DNA of 64,000 bases, taken from positions 1 through 64,000 of the forward strand of contig NZ_CANLAG010000006.1 of assembly GCF_947488715.1 (NCBI RefSeq). Direction: 5' to 3'. Numbering within the stretch: the stretch's first letter is position 1; the number at the start of each line of letters is the position of its first letter. This stretch comes from an uncultured Tateyamaria sp. (lineage in GTDB: Bacteria; Pseudomonadota; Alphaproteobacteria; Rhodobacterales; Rhodobacteraceae). A program made the translations under genes and the position numbers. The notes beneath the pieces were generated by a model. That model ran no database searches and was not told the origin of the DNA. It saw only the letters and a program-made list of their open reading frames with translations. Positions 27,579 through 35,508 of the stretch are shown in pieces.

Positions 27579-27738
27579 GTCGCACGCTTTCTTGGATGTG
27601 GTGGTGGTATCGCTAGCACAGGTTTGGCCGCATCGCCAAAGAGCTTTTGCACGCGGTGCCGTATGGGCGGTGTTGCGCATTGCCCTTTGGCGTTGGGGTG
27701 GCTAGATGATGCTGTCCTAGCCGCAACAGGAGTGTCCC

Positions 27739-29394
27739 ATGGCCGCCTATCAATACGTCTATCATATGTCCGGTGTGTCCAAGACCTATCCGGGCGGCAA
27801 GAAGTGCTTTGAAAACATTCACCTGAACTTTCTGCCCGGCGTGAAAATCGGTGTGGTTGGTGTGAACGGCGCAGGTAAATCCACGCTGATGAAGATCATG
27901 GCCGGGATGGACAAGGATTTCTCGGGCGAGGCGTGGGTCGCGGAAGGGGCCAAGGTGGGATACCTGCCGCAGGAGCCGCAGCTGGACCCGGCCCTGTCGG
28001 TGCGCGAGAACGTGATGTTGGGCGTGGCCGAGAAGAAGGCCGTGCTGGACCGCTATAACGACCTGGCGATGAACTATTCCGACGAGACCGCGGACGAGAT
28101 GGCCGCGTTGCAGGACCAGATCGACGCCGAAAACCTGTGGGATCTGGACAGCCAGATCGACGTGTCGATGGAGGCGCTGCGCTGTCCGCCGGATGATGCG
28201 GATGTGACGACCCTGTCGGGCGGTGAGGCGCGCCGTGTGGCACTGTGCAAGCTGCTGCTCGAGGCGCCCGAGATGCTGCTCTTGGACGAGCCGACCAACC
28301 ACCTTGATGCCGAGACGATTGCCTGGCTGCAACAGCACCTGATCGACTACAAGGGCACGATCCTGATCGTCACCCACGACCGCTATTTCCTCGACGACAT
28401 CACCGGCTGGATCCTCGAATTGGACCGCGGCAAGGGTGTGCCGTGGGAGGGCAACTATTCCTCTTGGCTGGAGCAGAAGGCCAAGCGGCTGGAGCAGGAA
28501 GCCCGCGAAGACAAGAGCCGCCAGAAGACGCTGGAGCGCGAATTGCAATGGATGCGGCAGGGTGCCAAGGCACGCCAGGCCAAGTCCAAGGCACGGATCA
28601 ACGCCTATAACGAGCTGGCAGACCAGTCCGAGCGCGAAAAGCTGGCCTATGCCCAGATCGTCATCCCGAATGGTCAGCGGCTGGGATCAAAGGTGATCGA
28701 CGTCGAAGGGCTATCCAAGGCCATGGGCGACAAGCTGCTGGTTGAGGGGCTCGATTTCTCCCTACCGCCCGGCGGAATTGTCGGCGTGATCGGCCCCAAC
28801 GGCGCGGGCAAGTCCACGCTTTTCAAGATGCTGACCGGGCAGGAAACGCCCGATGCCGGCACGGTCGAGATCGGGGACACGGTGCAATTGTCCTATGTCG
28901 ATCAGTCACGCGATGACCTGAACGCGGAGGACAACGTCTGGCAGGCAATCTCGGGTGGTGCGGAACTGATCCAGCTGGGCGATGCCGAGGTGAACAGCCG
29001 CGCCTATTGCTCGTCGTTCAACTTCAAGGGCGGCGATCAGCAAAAGAAGGTTGGCCTGCTGTCAGGCGGTGAGCGCAACCGCGTGCACATGGCCCGCCTG
29101 CTGAAATCAGGCGGCAACGTGCTACTGCTTGACGAGCCGACCAACGACCTGGACGTGGAGACGCTGCGCGCGCTGGAAGACGCATTGGTGGATTTTGCCG
29201 GGTGTGCTGTGGTGATCAGCCACGACCGTTTCTTCCTCGACCGGATCTGCACGCATATCCTGGCCTTTGAAGGGGATGCACATGTGGAGTGGTTCGAGGG
29301 GAACTTCGAGGACTACGAAGAGGACAAGAAGCGACGGTTGGGGCCAGACGCGCTGGAGCCGAAGCGGTTGAAGCACAAGAAGTTTGTGCGGTGA
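27739..29394 (+). CDS. ettA: Energy-dependent translational throttle protein EttA (ABC-F)
   Basis: ABC-F protein of 551 residues with two nucleotide-binding domains and no membrane segments. The first Walker A is GVNGAGKSTLM and the second GPNGAGKSTLF; signatures are LSGGEARRVALCKLLL and LSGGERNRVHMARLLK; Walker B is LLLDEPTNHLD and LLLDEPTNDLD. The charged linker between domains (about 245-310) matches the EttA P-site tRNA interaction motif. EttA gates the first translation step according to ATP/ADP ratio. CAGGAG precedes the start. Divergent from the lipoprotein hydrolase. Confidence 0.95.
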   Translation: MAAYQYVYHMSGVSKTYPGGKKCFENIHLNFLPGVKIGVVGVNGAGKSTLMKIMAGMDKDFSGEAWVAEGAKVGYLPQEPQLDPALSVRENVMLGVAEKKAVLDRYNDLAMNYSDETADEMAALQDQIDAENLWDLDSQIDVSMEALRCPPDDADVTTLSGGEARRVALCKLLLEAPEMLLLDEPTNHLDAETIAWLQQHLIDYKGTILIVTHDRYFLDDITGWILELDRGKGVPWEGNYSSWLEQKAKRLEQEAREDKSRQKTLERELQWMRQGAKARQAKSKARINAYNELADQSEREKLAYAQIVIPNGQRLGSKVIDVEGLSKAMGDKLLVEGLDFSLPPGGIVGVIGPNGAGKSTLFKMLTGQETPDAGTVEIGDTVQLSYVDQSRDDLNAEDNVWQAISGGAELIQLGDAEVNSRAYCSSFNFKGGDQQKKVGLLSGGERNRVHMARLLKSGGNVLLLDEPTNDLDVETLRALEDALVDFAGCAVVISHDRFFLDRICTHILAFEGDAHVEWFEGNFEDYEEDKKRRLGPDALEPKRLKHKKFVR

Positions 29395-29438
29395 CACGGC
29401 CTTAGGCCAGCCAACAAGTTCGTGTGATGCTTACAGGG

Positions 29439-29464
29439 TAGGGTGCGCAGTTTCGCGCTCCCTA
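29439..29464. repeat. TAGGGTGCGC-type imperfect palindrome downstream of ettA
   Basis: TAGGGTGCGC and GCGCTCCCTA surround AGTTTC. The same TAGGGTGCGC core recurs near 39417 and 62294, so this is a dispersed intergenic element. Confidence 0.6.
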
Positions 29465-29491
29465 AATAACTCTGACCAAAAGTGCTTTGGA

Positions 29492-29755
29492 CTACAGCAA
29501 AACCCACCACACCAGAAACGGCGGCACAGCGCACCCGAATGCGATCATGAAGAGTTTCGCGGCATGGCTTGTCTTGGCAAACAAGCCGTCGCCCAGCGCA
29601 CCTTCGCCGTAGTTCATGGCGCCGCCGATCACGACATATCCCTGACGCTCCGTCTCGCGGCGGGACGCGGCAAGCGACTGCATCGCGGCTTGGTACACGG
29701 CATCCTGGCGGGTCTGTTCGTCCAGATCGGGCTGCAAATCTTCCATACGTGTCAT
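29492..29755 (-). CDS. Small protein with C-terminal membrane segment
   Basis: Protein of 87 residues from ATG 29755 (MTRMEDLQPD). The N-terminal half is helical and charged (LDEQTRQDAVYQAAMQSLAA), a Gly-rich segment follows, and the last 20 residues (FMIAFGCAVPPFLVWWVLL) form a single membrane helix. No family recognised; it looks like a tail-anchored protein. The longer frame upstream of 29755 is not supported. Confidence 0.6.
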   Translation of the reverse strand: MTRMEDLQPDLDEQTRQDAVYQAAMQSLAASRRETERQGYVVIGGAMNYGEGALGDGLFAKTSHAAKLFMIAFGCAVPPFLVWWVLL

Positions 29756-29821
29756 GTGGTGCGCTCCTGTGTCAGCGTCAAGAAATGGAGCGGCGCGTGG
29801 CAAAGTCCAGCCCAACAGGCA

Positions 29822-29854
29822 CAAAAAAGGCCAGCCCGAAGGCCGGCCTTTTCC
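29822..29854 (-). terminator. Rho-independent terminator after the ABC binding-protein gene
   Basis: On the minus strand, AAAAGGCCGGCC, a TTCG-type loop region and GGCTGGCCTTTTTT form a GC-rich stem with a terminal T-run, 20 bases beyond the substrate-binding-protein stop. It ends the long pyrimidine operon. Confidence 0.85.
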
Positions 29855-29873
29855 AATTTCCGGAAATGCGGGC

Positions 29874-30863
29874 TTAGTTCAACGCCTTGTCCGTGATCGC
29901 ATGCGTCCAGGCCCCTTCAGGTGCCTTGGAAATCACCGGGTCCGACCCACCGGACAGCAACGATGCCACCGTGCGTTCGTAGTCGGCGGGATCCAGCGAT
30001 CCGTTCGACCCTGCGGTCAGCTTGGCAATCTCGCCCATCATCCGCTTTTGGTGCTTTTCGGTCTGTGCGCCAGAGGCGTCATTGTCCAACACAATCTCTG
30101 CCGCTTCATCCGGATTTTCCTCGGCGTATTTCCAGCCTTTCATCGAGGCACGTACGAACCGCACCATCTTGTCTTCGAATTCCGGGTCGGCGAGGTTTTC
30201 CTCGAGCGCATAGAGGCCGTCCTCGAGCGTGGCGACGCCCTGGTCCTCATATTTGAACACCTGCAATTCCTCGGGCGTGAGGCCTGCATCGATGATCTGC
30301 CAGTATTCGTTGTAGGTCATCGTCGACACGCAGGCCGCTTGGTTTTGCAGGATCGGATCCACGTTGAACCCTTGTTTCAGCACGGTCACACCCGCATCAG
30401 AGCCATCTGTTGGGATCCCCAGCTGGCTCATCCACGACAGGAACGGGAACTCGTTGCCAAAGAACCAGACGCCCAGCGTCTTGCCGGGGAAGTCGTCCGT
30501 GCTGGTCACACCCGCATCCTTGCGGCAGGTCAGCATCATGCCCGAAGATTTGAACGGTTGCGCGATGTTGACCATCGAAAGGCCCTTTTCCCGTGCGGCC
30601 AGGGCTGCAGGCATCCATTCGACGGTCACATCCGCGCCGCCCCCGGCCAGAACCTGCGTGGGTGCGATGTCGGGGCCACCGGGCTTGATGGTGACGTTCA
30701 GGTCTTCTTCCTCATAGAACCCCTTGTCGAGCGCCACGTAGTAGCCTGCAAATTGCGCCTGCGTGACCCACTTGAGTTGCAGCGTGACATCGTCTGCGGC
30801 TTGCGCAGCCATGGCCGACAGCCCGAGTGCTGCGCTGGCGGCGAAGGCGGTAATGATTTTCAT
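29874..30863 (-). CDS. ABC transporter substrate-binding protein, NMT1/SsuA type (likely pyrimidine uptake)
   Basis: Periplasmic binding protein of 329 residues with a signal peptide cleaved after AAQA (residue 22). VTLQLKWVTQAQFAGYYVALDKGFYEEEDLNV and IKPGGPDIAPTQVLAGGGADV are typical of the NMT1/THI5-like family that binds pyrimidine precursors, riboflavin or nucleobases. It is the last gene of an operon encoding dihydropyrimidinase and related enzymes, so uracil/thymine or a hydantoin-like compound is the likely ligand; this is inferred from context. GGAGAG precedes ATG 30863. Confidence 0.85.
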   Translation of the reverse strand: MKIITAFAASAALGLSAMAAQAADDVTLQLKWVTQAQFAGYYVALDKGFYEEEDLNVTIKPGGPDIAPTQVLAGGGADVTVEWMPAALAAREKGLSMVNIAQPFKSSGMMLTCRKDAGVTSTDDFPGKTLGVWFFGNEFPFLSWMSQLGIPTDGSDAGVTVLKQGFNVDPILQNQAACVSTMTYNEYWQIIDAGLTPEELQVFKYEDQGVATLEDGLYALEENLADPEFEDKMVRFVRASMKGWKYAEENPDEAAEIVLDNDASGAQTEKHQKRMMGEIAKLTAGSNGSLDPADYERTVASLLSGGSDPVISKAPEGAWTHAITDKALN

Positions 30864-30897
30864 GTGTACTCTCCTTGTTGATGGTAAAGTCGGGCCT

Positions 30898-31743
30898 CTA
30901 GGATCGGGCCCGTTGGGATGGATGCCAGAATGTCACGGCCCGCTCGATCAGGGCAACACCGCCATAAGCGGCCGACCCCACGAGGGCAGCGACGACAATT
31001 TCGGCCCAGACAAGGTCCAGCGCAAGCTGCCCCACCGAGACCGAGATGCGAAAGCCCATGCCACGGATGGGCGAGCCGAAAAATTCGGCAACAATTGCGC
31101 CGATCAGGGCCAGCGTGGTCGCGATCTTAAGCCCGTTGAAGATGAACGGCATCGCCATGGGCAGCCGCAGTTTCAAGAGCGTCGTGGCCGAGGACGCCGC
31201 ATAGGTGCGCATCAAGTCGCGCTGCATGGCACTGGCGGCCTGCAACCCTTCGACCGTGTTCACGAGCACCGGGAAGAACACCATGACCACAACCACGGCG
31301 GCCTTGGACTGCCAGTCGAACCCGAACCACATCACCAGGATCGGCGCCATGCCGACAATGGGCAGTGCGGCCACGAAGTTGCCCACCGGCATGAGCCCGC
31401 GGCGCAGGAAATCCGACCGGTCGATGGCAATCGCGGTCAACACGGCACTGCCGCACCCGATGATATAGCCAGTCAACGCGCCCTTGATGACCGTCTGCAC
31501 AAAATCCTCCCACAGGATCGAGGTGGACGCAGCAAAGGTCTTGGCGATCACCGACGGGGCGGGCAACAGAACCGCCGAGACGTCAAAGCCGCGCACGACC
31601 CCTTCCCAGATCGCGATGATCGTCAAACCAAAAAGGACAGGCATCGCCAGTCGCACGGCCCGTGAGGGCACAAGCCGGGCCAACCGGACGTTCAACGCCC
31701 AGCCCACAATCCACGCACCCAGGGCAAAAAGGATCCATCCCAT
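30898..31743 (-). CDS. ABC transporter permease, SsuC/ThiX type
   Basis: Membrane protein of 281 residues with about six membrane helices and the EAA-type loop VEGLQAASAMQRDLMRTYAASSATTLLKLRLPMAMPFIFNGLKIA, typical of BPD_transp_1 permeases of the SsuC family. It starts at ATG 31743, overlapping by one base the stop of the other permease (a GTG at 31746 is an alternative). The two permeases probably form a heterodimer. The substrate is inferred from the operon to be a pyrimidine-type compound. Confidence 0.88.
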   Translation of the reverse strand: MGWILFALGAWIVGWALNVRLARLVPSRAVRLAMPVLFGLTIIAIWEGVVRGFDVSAVLLPAPSVIAKTFAASTSILWEDFVQTVIKGALTGYIIGCGSAVLTAIAIDRSDFLRRGLMPVGNFVAALPIVGMAPILVMWFGFDWQSKAAVVVVMVFFPVLVNTVEGLQAASAMQRDLMRTYAASSATTLLKLRLPMAMPFIFNGLKIATTLALIGAIVAEFFGSPIRGMGFRISVSVGQLALDLVWAEIVVAALVGSAAYGGVALIERAVTFWHPSQRARS

Positions 31744-32615
31744 CACGCCATCCCCATCCGCGACAGGGTCACCCGCTGAATGACACCGATGATGGCGACC
31801 AGAACGGCCGCTAAAGCCGCCGCCATGATCAGAGCCGACCAGATCTGGATCGTCTGGCCGTAATAGCTGCCCGCGAGCAGACGCGCACCAAGACCCGCTA
31901 CCGCACCCGTCGGCAACTCACCGACAATGGCCCCCACAAGGCTCGCCGCCATGCCGACCTTGAGCGACGCAAAGAGGTAAGGCATCGAGGCCGGCAGCCG
32001 CAGCCGCCAAAACGTCTGGGACGCACTCGCGTTCCATGTGCGCATCTGGTCCAGCTGCATCACTTCCGGACTGCGCAGCCCTTTGACCATACCGACCACA
32101 ACCGGAAAGAACGACAGATACATCGAGATCATTGCCTTGGGCAGCAAGCCGGAAATCCCGACCGCATTCAGAACAACGATGATCATCGGTGCCAATGCAA
32201 GGATCGGTATCGTCTGACTGGTGATCACCCAAGGCATGACCGACCGATCCATGACTGTGTTGTAAACGATGCCCACCGCCAACAGGATCCCAAGCCCGGT
32301 GCCCAAGGCAAAGCCCAAAAGCGTCGCACTCAACGTGATCCAGGAATGGTAAATCAATGATCGCTTGGAGAAAGCGCGCCCTTTGGCCACCATCGCCCCG
32401 GTGGTCTTCCATATCTCTGCCCCAACCTGATGCGGGGCGGGCAGCCGCGGCTTCTCCTGGGCCCAGGTGTCGGCCACCAACGCGCTTGTGCTCAACGTGA
32501 CATCGGCGCGCTTGGCCTTGTCATAGGCCCAAGCCGCGTTCAGCCAGATCGCGGCCGCGTACCACAGGGCAAAGATCACCCCTACCACGGTCAACACTGG
32601 CACTATGCTACGCAT
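31743..32615 (-). CDS. ABC transporter permease, SsuC/ThiX type
   Basis: Permease of 290 residues from ATG 32615, chosen because GGAGGG lies seven bases upstream. An N-terminal membrane helix (VLTVVGVIFALWYAAAIWL) is followed by a periplasmic segment of about 50 residues and the usual five-helix core. Its EAA-loop is MVKGLRSPEVMQLDQMRTWNASASQTFWRLRLPASMPYLFASLKVG. The periplasmic insert distinguishes it from its partner permease. It follows the ATPase gene after an unusual 239-base gap that contains an inverted pair of a repeated motif. Confidence 0.88.
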   Translation of the reverse strand: MRSIVPVLTVVGVIFALWYAAAIWLNAAWAYDKAKRADVTLSTSALVADTWAQEKPRLPAPHQVGAEIWKTTGAMVAKGRAFSKRSLIYHSWITLSATLLGFALGTGLGILLAVGIVYNTVMDRSVMPWVITSQTIPILALAPMIIVVLNAVGISGLLPKAMISMYLSFFPVVVGMVKGLRSPEVMQLDQMRTWNASASQTFWRLRLPASMPYLFASLKVGMAASLVGAIVGELPTGAVAGLGARLLAGSYYGQTIQIWSALIMAAALAAVLVAIIGVIQRVTLSRMGMA

Positions 32616-32633
32616 GGCAGCGCCCTCCGCAGG

Positions 32634-32710
32634 CTTCATTGTTCCACAAATATGCAAAACCCTGCGCCAGCAACCAGCCGGGCTTTTTGCATATTTTAAG
32701 AACAATGAAA
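32634..32710. repeat. Inverted pair of the GCATATTT..GAACAATGAA motif
   Basis: On the minus strand 32657-32634 reads TTGCATATTTGTGG followed by AACAATGAAG. On the plus strand 32687-32710 reads TTGCATATTTTAAG followed by AACAATGAAA, 20 of 24 bases identical. The two copies point away from each other and could fold into a large hairpin whose loop is rich in GC. The minus-strand copy ends 19 bases before the permease ATG. A third copy lies at 60463-60486. Confidence 0.7.
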
Positions 32711-32854
32711 GGATTACGTGCAGAATTGGCCCCACGGTACAGGCAGGCATGCCGATGACCGTGAACGATGAAGCGGGTGGCCGCGCCTTCACCCAAACAG
32801 CGGTTCGGTGGCAGGGTCCGGGCGAATGTCCGGCCCTGCGCCGGTGATGTAACC

Positions 32855-33670
32855 CTAGACATGCGCATGCCCTGCCCGCAGCCCTTCTCGCACGCGGTGC
32901 GCCACTTCCAGAAAGGCCGGGCTTTCGCGAATGTCGAGCGGGCGTTCCTTGGGCAGCGGGCTTTCGATGACGTCTGTGATCCGACCCGGACGGGGTGACA
33001 TGACAACAATCTTCGTGCTGAGGTACACCGCTTCGGGGATCGAGTGGGTCACAAAGGCGATGGTCTTTTCCGTGCGCGCCCATAGATGCAGCAGCTGTTC
33101 GTTCAGGTGATCCCTGACAATTTCGTCCAACGCGCCAAAGGGTTCGTCCATGAGCAGGATATCCGCGTCAAAAGCCAGCGCCCGAGCGATCGACGCACGT
33201 TGCTGCATGCCACCGGACAACTGCCAAGGAAACTTCTTCTCAAACCCCGAAAGCTCGACCAGCTCCAGAACACGGGCCACACGCTCCGCCTGCTCGGCCT
33301 TGTTGTAGCCCATGATCTCCAGCGGCAGCGAAATGTTGCGCCCAATGGTACGCCATGGGTAAAGCCCTGCGGCCTGAAACACATAACCATACGCCCGCGC
33401 CATACGCGCCTGCTCTGGCGTCACCCCATTCACGACAATCGACCCACCTGTCGGCTGCTCCAGATCAGCCATGCAACGCAGAAAGGTCGTCTTGCCACAG
33501 CCCGAAGGGCCAATGAAGGACACAAAGTCCCCCTTCTCAATGTCCAGCGACACGCCCTTGAGCGCATGGACCGGACCATCATTGGTCTGGAAGGTCAGGT
33601 CTAGATTCTGCGCCGAAACAACCGGTGCTGTGGATGCGACCGCGGCCGCAACCGTAGTGCCATGTGCCAT
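32855..33670 (-). CDS. ABC transporter ATP-binding protein, SsuB/NitD type
   Basis: ATPase of 271 residues. Walker A GPSGCGKTTFLRCMADLEQP, Q-loop YVFQAAGLYPWRT, signature LSGGMQQRASIARALA, Walker B ILLMDEPFGALD and the switch His in FVTHSIPEAVYL are all intact and typical of nitrate/sulfonate/thiamine-type importers. Its ATG at 33670 overlaps the dihydropyrimidinase stop by one base (TGATG), so import and catabolism are translationally coupled. Confidence 0.9.
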   Translation of the reverse strand: MAHGTTVAAAVASTAPVVSAQNLDLTFQTNDGPVHALKGVSLDIEKGDFVSFIGPSGCGKTTFLRCMADLEQPTGGSIVVNGVTPEQARMARAYGYVFQAAGLYPWRTIGRNISLPLEIMGYNKAEQAERVARVLELVELSGFEKKFPWQLSGGMQQRASIARALAFDADILLMDEPFGALDEIVRDHLNEQLLHLWARTEKTIAFVTHSIPEAVYLSTKIVVMSPRPGRITDVIESPLPKERPLDIRESPAFLEVAHRVREGLRAGHAHV

Positions 33671-35130
33671 CAAATCCCCGCCGGAATATTCAAAGGATCA
33701 CGCTCGATCATCTTGGGTGCGGTCAACGCCTTCCACTTGCTCAGCGCCTGAGACGCCGACGAAAACGCGGGGCGCGGTACGAACTTGCCCCGCCCAGGCG
33801 AAGGCTGTGAATTCTGCCCCCAGGCCCAGATCACTTCACCACGGCTGAGGGTATAGCGCGACTGCGCCTTCACCTCGAACCCTTCGAACACGTTGTAATC
33901 CAACACCGAATGATGGTTCGCAGGCGAAATCGTCTTGGTGATCTTGGGATCCCACACGACGATGTCGGCATCCGCCCCTTCGACTATCGCGCCTTTCTTG
34001 GGGTAGATGTTCAGGATCTTCGCCACATTGGTCGAGGTTGCAGCGACAAACTCGTTGGGTGTCAGCCGCCCCGTCTCCACCCCTTCGGTCCAGAGCACGG
34101 CAAGGCGTTCCTCCAGCCCGTTTGACCCGTTGGGGATGATGCGGAAATCGTCACGGCCTGCGCGCTTCTGTTCTGTGTTGAAGGCTGCGTGATCCGTGGC
34201 CACCACCTGCAACGATCCGGACTGCAAGCCAGCCCAAAGCGAGTCCTGATGGTCTTTGGATCGGAAGGGCGGCGACATCACGCGCCGTGCCGCATAGTCC
34301 CAATCGGTGTCGAAATACACGCTCTCATCCAGCGTCAGGAACTGGATCAGCGGCTCGCCGTAGACGCGCATGCCCTTCTGACGGGCGCGCCGGATGGCCT
34401 CATGCGCCTGCTCGCAGGACACATGCACAATGTACAAAGGCACACCCGCCGCATCTGCAATGGTGATAGCGCGGTTTGCCGCCTCACCTTCAAACTCGGG
34501 CGGACGGCTATACGCATGCCCCTCAGGTCCCGTAATCCCCTGGTCGAAATACTTCTGCTGCATCTCGGCCACCAGATCGCCGTTCTCGGCATGGACCATG
34601 GGCAGCGCACCCAACTCGGCGCAGCGCTTGAACGACGCGAACATCTCGTCATCCTCGATCATCAGCGCGCCCTTGTAGGCCATGAAATGCTTGAAGGAAT
34701 TGACGCCCATATCGACGGCATCCTTCATCTCGTTGAACACATCCTCGTTCCAGCCGGTGATCGCCATGTGATAGCCGACATCCGAACAGATCTGCGGCGC
34801 CGACTTGCGGTGCCACTCGTTGATCGCGTTCTTGATCGACCCATCCGCACCGGGCAGGCAGAAATCCACGATCATCGTGGTGCCGCCCACCGCGGCGGCC
34901 CAGGTGCCGGACTCAAACGTCTCGGCGGCTGTTGTGCCCATGAACGGCATCTCGAGATGGGTGTGCGGATCGATCCCGCCCGGAATGACATAGGCCCCCT
35001 CGGCGTCGATGTATTCATCGCCCACCAGGTCTTCGCCGATGGCCTTGATCACTTCGCCTTCGATCAGCACGTCCGCTTTCCACGTCCGATCGGCGGTGCA
35101 CACCATGCCACCCTTGATCACTTTGCTCAT
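33670..35130 (-). CDS. hydA: Dihydropyrimidinase (D-hydantoinase)
   Basis: Zn-dependent cyclic amidohydrolase of 486 residues, opening dihydrouracil or dihydrothymine to N-carbamoyl-beta-amino acid. GGIDPHTHLEMPFMG gives the first two metal His, FKHFMAYKG has the carboxylated bridging Lys near residue 151, VHAENGD and IVHVSCEQ give further His ligands, and VVATDHAAFN gives the Asp. The C-terminal tail GKFVPRPAF is the usual tetramer swap region. The gene sits between a small unknown gene and the ABC ATPase. It is the second step of reductive pyrimidine breakdown. Confidence 0.93.
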   Translation of the reverse strand: MSKVIKGGMVCTADRTWKADVLIEGEVIKAIGEDLVGDEYIDAEGAYVIPGGIDPHTHLEMPFMGTTAAETFESGTWAAAVGGTTMIVDFCLPGADGSIKNAINEWHRKSAPQICSDVGYHMAITGWNEDVFNEMKDAVDMGVNSFKHFMAYKGALMIEDDEMFASFKRCAELGALPMVHAENGDLVAEMQQKYFDQGITGPEGHAYSRPPEFEGEAANRAITIADAAGVPLYIVHVSCEQAHEAIRRARQKGMRVYGEPLIQFLTLDESVYFDTDWDYAARRVMSPPFRSKDHQDSLWAGLQSGSLQVVATDHAAFNTEQKRAGRDDFRIIPNGSNGLEERLAVLWTEGVETGRLTPNEFVAATSTNVAKILNIYPKKGAIVEGADADIVVWDPKITKTISPANHHSVLDYNVFEGFEVKAQSRYTLSRGEVIWAWGQNSQPSPGRGKFVPRPAFSSASQALSKWKALTAPKMIERDPLNIPAGI

Positions 35131-35168
35131 CTCAATCCTCCTTCATCTTGCCAGATAAACTCCGGGGT

Positions 35169-35185
35169 CCGGGGCAGAGCCCCGG
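35169..35185. repeat. Short GC hairpin between operon genes
   Basis: CCGGGGC, a 3-base loop AGA, and GCCCCGG form a 7-bp stem just after the stop of the 106-residue protein gene and 39 bases before the dihydropyrimidinase start. It may attenuate or stabilise the polycistronic message. Confidence 0.5.
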
Positions 35186-35187
35186 TG

Positions 35188-35508
35188 TCACACGCTTGCA
35201 AAACACCCCAGAGCTGGCCCATGCACCCCAATGTCGAGGGGTCCGAAATCGCTCTCTGCGCAGAGCGAGAAATATCCCGCCCGCGGCAAGTATACCACGC
35301 GGTATGCGCCGTCGCTGCGCGTGACAGTCCAGCATCGTTGCGTGATGCCGCCGCTAAAGTTCACTGTGGTTTCAAACGGTTGGATCAGCGCATCCTCGAA
35401 GGCGCGCACGGTCGCGCGCTCGGCGGCGCTGGTCCGTGGCGCATCCAGCGCCTCAGCTGCGACCAGATCCGCAATACGGTCCGCCAGGCTCAAGTCGGGG
35501 TCAATCAC
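35188..35508 (-). CDS. Uncharacterised 106-residue protein in the pyrimidine operon
   Basis: Small cytoplasmic protein with no signal peptide. GTG at 35508 overlaps the stop of the amidase gene as GTGA, so the frame is coupled to its neighbour and is unlikely to be spurious. The N-terminal half is helical (SLADRIADLVAAEALDAPRTSAAERATVRAFEDALIQ), and the C-terminal half looks like a small beta-sheet (TTVNFSGGITQRCWTVTRSDGAYRVVYLPRAGYFSLC). It ends GPALGCFASV. No family recognised. Its place between steps 3 and 2 of the pathway suggests a regulatory or assembly role. Confidence 0.75.
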   Translation of the reverse strand: MIDPDLSLADRIADLVAAEALDAPRTSAAERATVRAFEDALIQPFETTVNFSGGITQRCWTVTRSDGAYRVVYLPRAGYFSLCAESDFGPLDIGVHGPALGCFASV

